A stretch of 64,000 bases of DNA, taken from contig OY970262.1 of assembly GCA_963715655.1 (NCBI GenBank), positions 1,736,001 to 1,800,000 on the forward strand, given 5' to 3'. The first letter of the stretch is position 1. The number at the start of each line of letters is the position of its first letter. Under the pieces are notes generated by a model, which saw nothing but the letters and a program-made list of their open reading frames with translations, searched no databases and was not told where the DNA came from. This DNA comes from JANQPD01 sp963715655. Its GTDB lineage: Bacteria > Bacteroidota > Bacteroidia > Flavobacteriales > Schleiferiaceae. Shown piece by piece: positions 42,695-51,359 of the stretch. Position numbers and translations under genes: made by a program.

Positions 42695-43200
42695 AAGTAT
42701 CGCTCCCTTATAATATTTATATGATGTAGCACGTGGCCGGATACTATAAAAGCAATGGCTAAGGTAGAGGTAGCGTTGCCATTTACTACGCCATTGTGGC
42801 TAAGCTGTTGCTCATTTAATCCTTTAAAAAAACCATTTAAATAAGCGCGCATGTGCTTAAAATCTTCTAACATATCCTTAATACTGCGCTCATTAGCACC
42901 ACTATTTTGCGCGTATTTATCATGGTTGTATCCCATTAAAGCGTGTTCTTCAAAACGGCTTAAGCTTAGCGCACGGTAGGCAAAAATTGCATCTGTATCA
43001 ATAATGTGTTGCAAAACTTCTTTTAGTGTCCATTTGCCATCCGCGTAAGCGTACAAACCTTTTTCCTCGTCAATAGAAGCGTATAAGCGCATTAACTCAT
43101 CACCGCTATCCTGTAAAAGTTGCAAATAATTTGCACCACGCGTTAAGTCAATATAGCGACTAAAATAGGCGGCATGTTCAGTGGATGTTGGTCTGCGCAT
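42691..43200 (-). CDS. DinB-family four-helix protein
   Basis: This 169-aa protein has the DinB/YfiT metal-binding pattern: WTLKEVLQHIIDTDAIFAYR with the first His, a second in YNHDKY/NSGAN context, and GHVLHHINIIRERYL with the last two His. DinB-like proteins often act as thiol-dependent transferases, with unknown substrate here. It starts directly after the zinc-ribbon gene stop and overlaps the DUF4440 gene by 4 nt. Confidence 0.88.
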   Translation of the reverse strand: MRRPTSTEHAAYFSRYIDLTRGANYLQLLQDSGDELMRLYASIDEEKGLYAYADGKWTLKEVLQHIIDTDAIFAYRALSLSRFEEHALMGYNHDKYAQNSGANERSIKDMLEDFKHMRAYLNGFFKGLNEQQLSHNGVVNGNATSTLAIAFIVSGHVLHHINIIRERYL

Positions 43201-43509
43201 TTAAATGTTTTTTAGGCGACTCTCGTATTCGGTTTCAGACATATTATATTTCAACGCTTCATTATTTAAAAGCGCCAATTTTTCCTGTTTTGCAAAGTCT
43301 TCTCGCGTAAGCGAATGGCTAAAATTGCACACAGGACAACTAATGCTAAGCTGACGTTTGGTGGGAATTACCGGTAAAAAGAAAAGCGAAACGTAGTACG
43401 TACTTTTTTTTAACAACCAGTGTTTTTGGTGGTGACAGTTCTCACAAGTATGTTCTTCTACGGGGCCAACAATTTTATTAATCGGTTGGTAACCAAAAAT
43501 AAAGATCAT
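43201..43509 (-). CDS. Small zinc-ribbon protein
   Basis: This 102-aa protein has two CxxC knuckles (HTCENCHHQ and ISCPVCNFSHS) flanking a hydrophobic segment (YYVSLFFLPVIPTKR), typical of short zinc-ribbon proteins of flavobacteria. It heads the three-gene minus-strand operon with DinB and DUF4440. Function unknown. Confidence 0.82.
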   Translation of the reverse strand: MIFIFGYQPINKIVGPVEEHTCENCHHQKHWLLKKSTYYVSLFFLPVIPTKRQLSISCPVCNFSHSLTREDFAKQEKLALLNNEALKYNMSETEYESRLKNI

Positions 43510-43610
43510 AAAACTAATTTATTTTGCCGTGTTTTTGGCCGCGCAAGGTACTGCGTTTCTATGGTTATAAAAACGCTTATCTGCGTGTAATTTTCCTAAG
43601 CGTGTATGCT

Positions 43611-43618
43611 TACATTTG
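43611..43618 (+). promoter_or_regulatory. Possible -7 promoter box (TACATTTG) of ligA
   Basis: TACATTTG is an exact TAnnTTTG match 20 bp upstream of the ligA ATG, giving a short leader. It lies in the divergent spacer with the zinc-ribbon operon. Confidence 0.55.
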
Positions 43619-43637
43619 TGGCACAACCATACTTTAA

Positions 43638-45653
43638 ATGACTAATACAAAAGCGGAGCAAAGGATTGACGAGTTACGTAAAGAACTCAATCGCCACAAC
43701 CATTTGTATTACATTGAGGATGCTCCTGAAATTACGGATTTTGATTTTGATATTTTATTAAAAGAATTAGAAGCATTAGAAACTCAATTTCCTGAATTTG
43801 AAGACGCCAATTCGCCTAGCAAAAGAGTAGGAGGTGGCATTACCAAAAAGTTTAAAACGGTAAAGCATAATTACCCCATGCTTTCGCTGAGCAATACGTA
43901 TAACGAAGAGGAATTACTGGAATTTATTGAACGCGCTAAAAAACTAACCAATGAAAAACTGGAATACGTTTGCGAATTAAAATACGATGGTGCAGCAGTT
44001 GGTATTCGCTACAAAAATGGAAAATTAGATAAAGCTGTTACCCGTGGTGATGGCTCTAAAGGCGATGAAATTACCACTAACATTCGTACTATTAACTCCA
44101 TTCCACTCACCCTTTCGGGAGATGATTACCCGGAGGAATTTGAAATACGAGGAGAAGTATTTATGCAATTGCAAGGTTTTCAAGAACTCAACGAAATGCG
44201 TATAGCAGAAGGTTTAGAGCCTTTTGCCAATCCAAGAAACAGTGCCAGCGGAACCCTTAAAACACAGGATAGTAGCATTGTAGCCTCTCGTCCGTTAGAT
44301 TGCTTTTTATATTACGTAATGAGTGATAAAAACGTAACCGATAATCATTATGATAGTATTTTAAAAGCCTACAATTGGGGTTTTAAAATTCCTAGTCCTG
44401 AGCGTAATTACATTACCAAAACGGATAATATTGAGCATATTTTTAAATTTATAAGGTATTGGGAAGTGCATCGCCATGAGCTACCTTTTGAAATTGACGG
44501 TATTGTAGTAAAAGTGAATAGCTTTGAGCAGCAGCGTAAATTAGGAGCCACGGCAAAATCGCCACGATGGGCTATTTCCTATAAATTTAAAGCAGAACAG
44601 GTAAGCACAAAATTAGAAGCCATTACCTACCAAGTAGGGCGTACGGGCGCTATTACCCCGGTAGCCAATTTAAGTCCGGTGCAGTTGGCAGGTACTACTG
44701 TAAAACGAGCTTCGTTGCACAATGCAGATCAAATTGAGAAGTTAGACTTATACGAAAACGACTATGTTTTTGTGGAAAAAGGTGGTGAAATTATACCTAA
44801 AGTTATTGGTGTAGATTTTTCTAAGCGAGCTAAAAATGCTCAGCAAGTACAGTATATTGAACATTGCCCAGAATGTGATTCTCGTTTACAAAGGGTGGAA
44901 GGAGAAGCACAGCATTACTGTTTAAACGCAGAGGATTGTCCGCCCCAAATTAAAGGCAGAATAGAGCATTTTATTAGTCGTAAGGCTATGGATATTGATG
45001 GGTTAGGAGCGGAAACAGTAGATCAGTTTTACGAAGCAGGCTTAATTCATAATTATGCCGATTTGTACAGCTTAACCAAAGAAGCAATATTACCATTGGA
45101 ACGCATGGCAGAAAAATCTGCTGATAATGTGATTTTAGGTATTGAAGCCAGCAAGCAAATTCCTTTTGAACGAGTGTTGTTCGCTTTGGGCATTCGGTTT
45201 GTGGGCGAAACAGTGGCCAAGAAATTAGCACGACATTTTGAAACGCTTAGTAAATTAAAAGACGCTGGCTATGACGACTTAATTAACGTAAGTGAAATAG
45301 GAGAGCGCATTGCAGAAAGTGTGTTAGCCTTTTTTGGGGATGTGCGCAATATTGAAATTGTGGATAATCTGCAAACAGCTGGTTTACAATTTAAAATAAT
45401 GAAGCAGGAAGGTGGTAGCACCGTTCTGAATGGTAAAACGGTGGTTATATCCGGTAGTTTTGAGCGTTTTAGCAGAACTGAATTAAAAGATTTGATTGAG
45501 AAAAACGGTGGTAAAAACACGGGTTCTGTTTCTAAAAACACCAACCTAATAATTGCAGGAGAAGGCATGGGGCCATCTAAACGCAAAAAAGCGGAAGATT
45601 TGGGCGTAAAAATTATTGATGAAAATACTTTTGCAGAAATTATTGGATTATGA
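43638..45653 (+). CDS. ligA: NAD-dependent DNA ligase LigA
   Basis: This 671-aa enzyme seals nicks using NAD. The domains are in the usual order: Ia with HNHLYYIEDAPEITDFDFD, the adenylation domain with Lys 115 in CELKYDGAAVGI, the OB fold, a Zn finger with four Cys (CPECDSRLQ and YCLNAEDC), HhH repeats (MDIDGLGAETVDQF, LGIRFVGETVAKKLA), and a C-terminal BRCT (LNGKTVVISGSFERFSRTEL). The length is standard. The stop overlaps the start of the next gene by 4 nt. Confidence 0.98.
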   Translation: MTNTKAEQRIDELRKELNRHNHLYYIEDAPEITDFDFDILLKELEALETQFPEFEDANSPSKRVGGGITKKFKTVKHNYPMLSLSNTYNEEELLEFIERAKKLTNEKLEYVCELKYDGAAVGIRYKNGKLDKAVTRGDGSKGDEITTNIRTINSIPLTLSGDDYPEEFEIRGEVFMQLQGFQELNEMRIAEGLEPFANPRNSASGTLKTQDSSIVASRPLDCFLYYVMSDKNVTDNHYDSILKAYNWGFKIPSPERNYITKTDNIEHIFKFIRYWEVHRHELPFEIDGIVVKVNSFEQQRKLGATAKSPRWAISYKFKAEQVSTKLEAITYQVGRTGAITPVANLSPVQLAGTTVKRASLHNADQIEKLDLYENDYVFVEKGGEIIPKVIGVDFSKRAKNAQQVQYIEHCPECDSRLQRVEGEAQHYCLNAEDCPPQIKGRIEHFISRKAMDIDGLGAETVDQFYEAGLIHNYADLYSLTKEAILPLERMAEKSADNVILGIEASKQIPFERVLFALGIRFVGETVAKKLARHFETLSKLKDAGYDDLINVSEIGERIAESVLAFFGDVRNIEIVDNLQTAGLQFKIMKQEGGSTVLNGKTVVISGSFERFSRTELKDLIEKNGGKNTGSVSKNTNLIIAGEGMGPSKRKKAEDLGVKIIDENTFAEIIGL

Positions 45654-46171
45654 CCTTATTGCAATATTGGCAGCATTATAAGCTTAGGAAAATTGCTAAG
45701 CGCAATAAATCAGAAGGTAATTTTAGAGGATATGATAGGCTAAAAAACGTATTTATATTTTTTGTGTACAGCCAAGAAGCAGAAGTAGAAGTGCTGCGTT
45801 ATGCACAAAAGTTGGGAGATGAAGGTAAGTTTGTAAAAACACTGGCCTATTATCCGCGTAAGCGAAAAGAAGCGAAAGAAACAAAAGTGCCGCTTGTATG
45901 TAAGGATGAATTAAATTGGTACAGACGCCCAAAAGCGGAGTTTGAAAAACTTTATGCCGAGGATAATTTTGATTTATTTGTACAACTTTGCGGTAAATTT
46001 AAAATGGTAGGAGCTTTTGTAGAAGGGCAAGTAACGGCTGATTTTAGTTGTGGTGTAGCTGCTTCGGCTTATCAAGAATATGATTTATTGATAGACATGG
46101 AGCAGAAAACTGTGGAAACCTATTTTAAGGAATTAGATTATTATTTACATTTTATAAATAACCAAAAATGA
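45650..46171 (+). CDS. Conserved hypothetical protein (DUF6913-like)
   Basis: This 173-aa cytoplasmic protein has no signal or membrane segment. It has a basic N-terminus (HYKLRKIAKRNKSEGNFRGY) followed by an alpha/beta part (IFFVYSQEAEVEVLRYAQKL, FDLFVQLCGKFKM). I recall flavobacterial proteins of this type beside ligA and dapA, probably DUF6913, but cannot confirm. The 4-nt overlaps with both ligA and dapA show tight translational coupling. Confidence 0.75.
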   Translation: MTLLQYWQHYKLRKIAKRNKSEGNFRGYDRLKNVFIFFVYSQEAEVEVLRYAQKLGDEGKFVKTLAYYPRKRKEAKETKVPLVCKDELNWYRRPKAEFEKLYAEDNFDLFVQLCGKFKMVGAFVEGQVTADFSCGVAASAYQEYDLLIDMEQKTVETYFKELDYYLHFINNQK

Positions 46172-47052
46172 AGGAATTTAGAGGAACGGGAGTAGCTTTG
46201 GTAACACCGTTTAGAGAAGATAAAACGATAGATTATGATGCACTTGAGAAATTAGTAAATTACTGTATAGCGGGTGGTGTAAACTATTTGGTGGTGATGG
46301 GCACAACGGGTGAAAATCCTACTTTAGATAGTTTAGAAAAGATGAACGTGCTAGAGCATGTGAAAGACGCTAATAACGGTCGTGTACCTATTGTGTATGG
46401 CATTGGTGGTAACGATACAAACGCTGTGCTAAAGGAAATTGGTCAGGCTAATTTAGAGGGTGTTTCAGCTATTTTATCGGCTTCGCCTTATTACAATAAA
46501 CCAACGCAAGAAGGCATTTATCAGCATTATAAAACGCTTTTGGGCGGTAGTGACTTACCTCTGATTTTATATAATGTGCCGGGTAGAACAGCATCTAATA
46601 TTTCTGCGGATACAGTGTTGCGCTTAGCTATTGATTTTAAGAAAATTATAGGTGTAAAAGAGGCCAGTGGAAATATGGAACAGGTGATGGATATTATTCA
46701 TCAAAAGCCAGAAGGATTTTTAGTGATTAGTGGTGATGACAATTTAACCTTGCCCATTATTGCGTGTGGTGGTGATGGCGTAATTTCCGTTTCTAGTCAA
46801 GCATTTCCAAAAGTGTTTTCAGGTATGGTTAACGATGCTTTGGCAGGGAAAGTTGAAGCTGCTCAAAAAGGCCATTACCAATTATTTGATATTACCAGAA
46901 TGCTTTTTGAAGAAGGAAATCCCGGTGGTATAAAAGCTGCGCTTGCTGCAAAAGGTATTTGTGAAACGCATTTACGTTTGCCGTTATGGGATATTAGTAA
47001 AAATTTACAGCGCAGGATTGAAAGTCAAATAGAGCATTATCATTTAGAGTGA
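46168..47052 (+). CDS. dapA: 4-hydroxy-tetrahydrodipicolinate synthase
   Basis: This 294-aa TIM-barrel enzyme condenses pyruvate with aspartate semialdehyde in the lysine/diaminopimelate pathway. The Schiff-base Lys 164 is in IIGVKEASGN, Tyr 135 in LILYNVPGRTA, and Thr 46-Thr 47 in VVMGTTGEN. The length is standard. It closes the ligA-DUF-dapA operon, after which a kilobase without genes follows. Confidence 0.97.
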   Translation: MKEFRGTGVALVTPFREDKTIDYDALEKLVNYCIAGGVNYLVVMGTTGENPTLDSLEKMNVLEHVKDANNGRVPIVYGIGGNDTNAVLKEIGQANLEGVSAILSASPYYNKPTQEGIYQHYKTLLGGSDLPLILYNVPGRTASNISADTVLRLAIDFKKIIGVKEASGNMEQVMDIIHQKPEGFLVISGDDNLTLPIIACGGDGVISVSSQAFPKVFSGMVNDALAGKVEAAQKGHYQLFDITRMLFEEGNPGGIKAALAAKGICETHLRLPLWDISKNLQRRIESQIEHYHLE

Positions 47053-47119
47053 TTTCTACGAAATGGTATGGGATTTTATAAAGGGTTAGCCCCAGCGGGA
47101 CGATACCCTTTTTCTTTTG

Positions 47120-47240
47120 TACTTTTTGTTCTTCAATTGTTTGATTTTAAGGGTATTTATGAAGTTTCTACTTCGTACTTTTTGTTCTTCATAATTGTTT
47201 GATCTTACTGGTATTTATGAGGTCTTTACTTCGTACTTTT
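47120..47240. repeat. Degenerate ~57-bp direct repeat
   Basis: The string tactttttgttcttca plus ttgtttgat(t/c)tta and gtatttatgaag/ggt starts near 47120 and again near 47176, and its first bases appear a third time near 47234. Noncoding. Confidence 0.6.
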
Positions 47241-47846
47241 TCTTGATAAAAAGTACTGCAAAAATCAAGAAGCACAGAGGCATTTTTGATTTTTCAAATC
47301 AAACCACGGACACATCTACGCTCCATGCTTTTCCTTCGGGAAGCAATTCCGCTTGATGTGCCGTTAATACTGCTGTGCTTCCTTGTCTTCGTAAGGTTTA
47401 TTTAGTGATGAAGCGCATTAATAAGCAACGGGTGTGAGTTTTATTAAAAGGTAATGTTATAAAAAACCTTAAAGCTTGATTTTGAATTTGAGAAGTAAGC
47501 CCCAGCGGGGCGGTATCTTAATAATTTAATAGCAAAGCAACCAACATAAAAGCCCCAGCGGGGCGACACATTACCTTGAATATTTGGCTACCCAAAGCTT
47601 GGCAATTTTTTTACATGGAAACACCTTGTTCCAGAAATTTATCTTTTATTCTAGAATTTAAATGTGATACTTCTCTAGTAATTTTAATAGCATTCCAAAC
47701 CGTAATACTAGAAGTTTTATAAAAACTATTGCCGCATCATTTTCATTTTATCAACCCTTTTGCCGCTAATTGCCAATTTTCTCCAAAATTAAAGTTTTGC
47801 CAACTGCTTTTGCCGCTAATTGCCAACTCTTCAACTCAATTAGCGT

Positions 47847-48020
47847 AATTGCCAACTTCCCCGCACCACGCACATAATTGCCAACTGCCAACTTTCCTAC
47901 CCAATCTATTTCATTGCCAACTTCCCCGCACCACGCACATAATTGCCAACTGCCAACTTTCCTACCCAATCTATTTCATTGCCAACTTCCTCACACCACG
48001 CACATAATTGCCAACTGCTT
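47847..48020. repeat. 65-bp tandem repeat
   Basis: Units begin at 47851, 47916 and 47981 (the last partial). Each contains gccaacttcc(c/t)c(g/a)caccacg, cacataattgccaactgcc and ctttcctacccaatctattt. The flanks repeat tgccgctaattgccaact. The short words ttgccaact recur many times, giving a strongly biased strand composition. Confidence 0.85.
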
Positions 48021-48049
48021 TTGCCGCTAATTATCAACTTCTTTAAAAA

Positions 48050-49039
48050 TTAATCCGAAATCTCTTCTTCATCAACTTTTTCAATAGGGGCGGGAGCAAC
48101 GGCAGATTCTACTAATTCAAAATAACCGGTTTTTGGTATTTCAACTTTATACACTTTTCCTTTTGGGTCGGGTAGATAATCGTAACGCAACCAAGGGTTA
48201 TGAAACTTTAAGATGCGATAATTGATGCCTAATTGCTCAGCGAATTTTGCGAAGCTCGTTACGGCTGTATCTAGGTTTACTGTATAAGTTGGTATAGGTT
48301 GATACAAGTCTTTTTCACGATAATGAAATCCGTAATCCAATGCATTTTCCATGATTTCTTTTACCGCCATTATTCTATAGATATAGCGTGCTGTTTCTGA
48401 ATTTAGCGTTAAACCATAATAATTGGTAGCGCCTTGTCGGTTCATTTGACGTTTTACACCATTAATGCCCATGTTATAACTCGCAGCAGCCAATGTCCAA
48501 GTGCCTAATTCTGCTTTAGCTTCTTTCAAATAGTTGCAAGCTGCTTGGGTTGCTTTTTCTAAGTGGTAGCGCTCATCTACTTCTTTGTTTATTTCCAACC
48601 CATATTGCTTGCCGGTAGCTTCCATAATTTGCCAAAAGCCGGAAGCGCCAGCCGGAGAAACCACATTCATCAAACCACTTTCTATTACGGCTAGATATTT
48701 AAAATCATCGGGCACACCGTTTTTCTTTAAAATAGGCTCAATAATAGGAAAATAGCGCGCGGCCCGTTTGTGAAATAATAACGTTTGCGACTGCCAATAG
48801 GTGTTTACTAAAAGTTCGCGGTCAAACTGTTCCTTTATTTCCGGATCGCTCATGGGCACACGTTCTCCCACAAAATTCACTTGCTTGGGTAAGGGCAGGG
48901 CGTAAATGGCATATTTTTCATTTACGCCCATACGCACATTTTCGTCATGCGGAGCTTGACTGTTTTGAAAAATAAATAGGCCAATACAAATGGCGCAAAA
49001 GCTAAGCAGCAAAACAGATTTATAGGATATTTTTAACAT
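48050..49039 (-). CDS. Lytic transglycosylase (SLT / MltD-like)
   Basis: This 329-aa protein has an N-terminal membrane anchor (VLLLSFCAICIGLFIF) and an SLT domain with the catalytic Glu in YLAVIESGLMN, then SPAGASGFWQIMEATGKQYG and WTLAAASYNMG. It resembles MltD without LysM repeats. The enzyme cleaves the MurNAc-GlcNAc bond in peptidoglycan, forming anhydro-MurNAc. It is likely co-transcribed with rfbC, 4 nt upstream. Confidence 0.93.
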   Translation of the reverse strand: MLKISYKSVLLLSFCAICIGLFIFQNSQAPHDENVRMGVNEKYAIYALPLPKQVNFVGERVPMSDPEIKEQFDRELLVNTYWQSQTLLFHKRAARYFPIIEPILKKNGVPDDFKYLAVIESGLMNVVSPAGASGFWQIMEATGKQYGLEINKEVDERYHLEKATQAACNYLKEAKAELGTWTLAAASYNMGINGVKRQMNRQGATNYYGLTLNSETARYIYRIMAVKEIMENALDYGFHYREKDLYQPIPTYTVNLDTAVTSFAKFAEQLGINYRILKFHNPWLRYDYLPDPKGKVYKVEIPKTGYFELVESAVAPAPIEKVDEEEISD

Positions 49040-49043
49040 AAAA

Positions 49044-49595
49044 CTAAGCGTAATTAAATTTTGATTTCAGCTCCGCAAAACTCGGAGCTTCTTTGTCTTT
49101 TTCAGAAAGTAAGGGGTTTTCCACTTCCCAATCTATACCCAAAGCAGGGTCATTCCAATGCACACTTCCTTCGGCTTCTTTGTTGTAAAGGTTGGTGCAT
49201 TTATAACTAAAAATAGTATTGTCTTTCAGAGTTAAAAAACCGTGAGCAAAACCCGGTGGCACCCAAAAAGACTTTTTATTTTCTGCGGTAAGCAATACTT
49301 TATAATGCTGACCATAAGTTGGGGAGCCAATACGAATATCTAAGGCCACATCTAATACAGCACCGCTAATTACACGTACTAATTTACCTTGAGCAAATGG
49401 TGGATTTTGAAAATGTAATCCGCGTAAAACACCCTTGTTACTAAGACTTTGATTGTCTTGCACAAAATCTGCTGTAATACCTGCTGCGTGAAATTTCTCC
49501 TGATTATAAGGTTCAAAAAAATAACCGCGAGCATCACCAAAAATTTGCGGTTCTATTTCTACTAAATCTGGAATGTGGGTGTGTATTATTTTCAT
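49044..49595 (-). CDS. rfbC: dTDP-4-dehydrorhamnose 3,5-epimerase
   Basis: This 183-aa cupin enzyme acts in dTDP-L-rhamnose synthesis. It shows the GVLRGLHFQNPP motif with the catalytic His, the RVISGAVLDVALDIR core and the PPGFAHGFLTL motif. The length is typical. The other rfb genes (A, B, D) are not adjacent, so rhamnose genes are dispersed or this acts with a distant cluster. Confidence 0.96.
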   Translation of the reverse strand: MKIIHTHIPDLVEIEPQIFGDARGYFFEPYNQEKFHAAGITADFVQDNQSLSNKGVLRGLHFQNPPFAQGKLVRVISGAVLDVALDIRIGSPTYGQHYKVLLTAENKKSFWVPPGFAHGFLTLKDNTIFSYKCTNLYNKEAEGSVHWNDPALGIDWEVENPLLSEKDKEAPSFAELKSKFNYA

Positions 49596-49632
49596 AAATC
49601 TAAAAATATGGAAACAAAAATAGTGCTAGTTT

Positions 49633-51276
49633 TTACTTGCTTGGCCGCAGAGTAACGGCACCATTTGAGCTCATGCTACTTTGTATAATATAGTCTTGCT
49701 TTCGGGTGCTATTACGTAGGCTAAGTGCCACTGTACAAGGCGGACGGCTACCTTCGCTCTCTGCGTAAAGCAATACTTGATTAATTTCTTTTGGGTCAAT
49801 TTTTAAGGTTATGGTTTGTGCTTTTGCACGAAGTCCGTAGCGGTGCAATACGCAAACTCCGTTTAAAAATACCGAAACCGTATCGCCATCTACTTCCCGA
49901 TAATCTTTTAATATTAAGCTAAGCGTAGCATCATTGGTAATAAACTCCGCTTGCACGTCTAATTTTCGAGTATCGGGATTGGGAATTACCACCGGATCAG
50001 GTGATTTGGGTACAGATTGCACAATGCGGGATTTTGTATCTCTTTCCACCTTCGTTACCGTGTGTGTATCATCCTTTCTAATCATACATTGCGGAATTCC
50101 TTTTAAATTAACTCCTTGGTATTTAAGTAGTCCCAGCTTTCGGTTAGCCGTTTTAAAACCTAGGTACAAATGCTTATCGTTATACACAATATGTGGACGG
50201 TTTTTCTTTGGGTAGCCCGTAACATCGGTGCGAAGTGTTTGCGAAAACCAAGATTTTCCATTGTCGTTAGAAAATACATAACTCAAACTTTTACGGCTTT
50301 CTGTTTTATAATCAACTAAATAGGCGGCTAAATGTAAACGCCCACTTTGGTCGCTAGTTAAATCTAAAGCTTTGTAGGCTCCGGCTGTAAAATCAGCACT
50401 ATCATTATTTTTTAATTGAAAGGAACTCCAGCCGGTTTTGGGAGATAGTTTATAAAGCAAAAGCGGTTTGTTAGTACCCGCCACAAAAGCGCTAGTCGCA
50501 ATCATAAGTCCACCATCACCCGTTTTGCAAATACTCACTTCATCCTGCCCACTTTCACCAATGCGCTGCACTTCCCAATTGGTATTTTGCAGGTAGCGTG
50601 TAGCTATTTTTAGGCTTCCTTTGTCTTCCGCCAAGGCAATGTGTAAATCTCTATCAAAGCCAGATGTTAAAGCCAACCCAACGTTTTTTGTAGAATTTTT
50701 AAAACTGCTCATCAACCATTTTAAACCTTTGTATTCGGCTTGATAAATTTCGCCTTCACCCAAGTGAAAAGCCACAAATAAGTTGAAATTACAATCTTCT
50801 TGTAAGGCAATAGCTAAATCCATATTGCTTACATCCATAGTACTTTTTAAAATCTGTTTATACCAGTCAAAATCAGGATCGGTGCGTACCCAATGGTTTA
50901 ACTTTTTTTCAGTGTCAGTAAGTTCAAAGAAAAACAAGTGCAAAAACCCGTTGTTGGTACGTACTATTTTTAAGGGAAAACTTTCGTTTGATGGATGTGC
51001 GTAAAAACCCAAATAATCTTCTTTCCAAGAAGTGCCTTCATCAGCGCTGTAGCGTAAAAAAAGCTTGCGCCCTTGGCTATAAAACAAGTAGATTTCTTTA
51101 TCCTTTACTTCAACGGAAAGCTGATCGTAATCGGGGATGTTTTCATCTTTAAATAGTGAAACATCAAGTACCTGTGGTTTTTCTTTTAGTTCAAATACTT
51201 CACGCTGCTGCGCTTGTGCATTAATTAAAAAAAGTAAGCTAAATAAAACCGAAAAAAGGTGCGTGTTTTTTACCAT
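49633..51276 (-). CDS. Secreted protein with sialidase/BNR-like beta-propeller repeats
   Basis: This 547-aa protein has a signal peptide (LFSVLFSLLFLINAQAQ). Several Asp-box-like repeats, such as RYSADEGTSWKEDYLG and VFSNDNGKSWFSQTL, suggest a beta-propeller of the exo-alpha-sialidase superfamily, but catalytic residues cannot be assigned. The C-terminal 120 residues (DVQAEFITNDATLSLILKDY, VNGVCVLHRYG) resemble a small beta-sandwich. No T9SS tail is evident. A carbohydrate- or protein-binding periplasmic or surface role is inferred. Confidence 0.7.
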   Translation of the reverse strand: MVKNTHLFSVLFSLLFLINAQAQQREVFELKEKPQVLDVSLFKDENIPDYDQLSVEVKDKEIYLFYSQGRKLFLRYSADEGTSWKEDYLGFYAHPSNESFPLKIVRTNNGFLHLFFFELTDTEKKLNHWVRTDPDFDWYKQILKSTMDVSNMDLAIALQEDCNFNLFVAFHLGEGEIYQAEYKGLKWLMSSFKNSTKNVGLALTSGFDRDLHIALAEDKGSLKIATRYLQNTNWEVQRIGESGQDEVSICKTGDGGLMIATSAFVAGTNKPLLLYKLSPKTGWSSFQLKNNDSADFTAGAYKALDLTSDQSGRLHLAAYLVDYKTESRKSLSYVFSNDNGKSWFSQTLRTDVTGYPKKNRPHIVYNDKHLYLGFKTANRKLGLLKYQGVNLKGIPQCMIRKDDTHTVTKVERDTKSRIVQSVPKSPDPVVIPNPDTRKLDVQAEFITNDATLSLILKDYREVDGDTVSVFLNGVCVLHRYGLRAKAQTITLKIDPKEINQVLLYAESEGSRPPCTVALSLRNSTRKQDYIIQSSMSSNGAVTLRPSK

Positions 51277-51359
51277 AATGTTGCAACGCCAAAGGTAATG
51301 GGCTATTGCGCCTTACAAGTAAAATAGGGTGGTAAGTAGTGAACAACTTATTAAGTACA

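Larger units (their letters stand above)
47053..48049. other. Repeat-rich gene-free kilobase
   Basis: There is no credible gene here. It contains three copies of agccccagcggg(a/g)cg (near 47088, 47499 and 47552), a roughly 57-bp direct repeat of tactttttgttcttc..gtttgat (47120-47240), an aagcacagaggcattttt stretch typical of dispersed bacterial repeats, and the 65-bp tandem repeat at 47847-48020. It separates two convergent transcription units. Confidence 0.7.

Noticed and set aside
47766..47969. 67-aa minus-strand ORF
   Set aside because: It translates the 65-bp tandem repeat (repeated GKLAVGNYVRGAG) and has no independent support.
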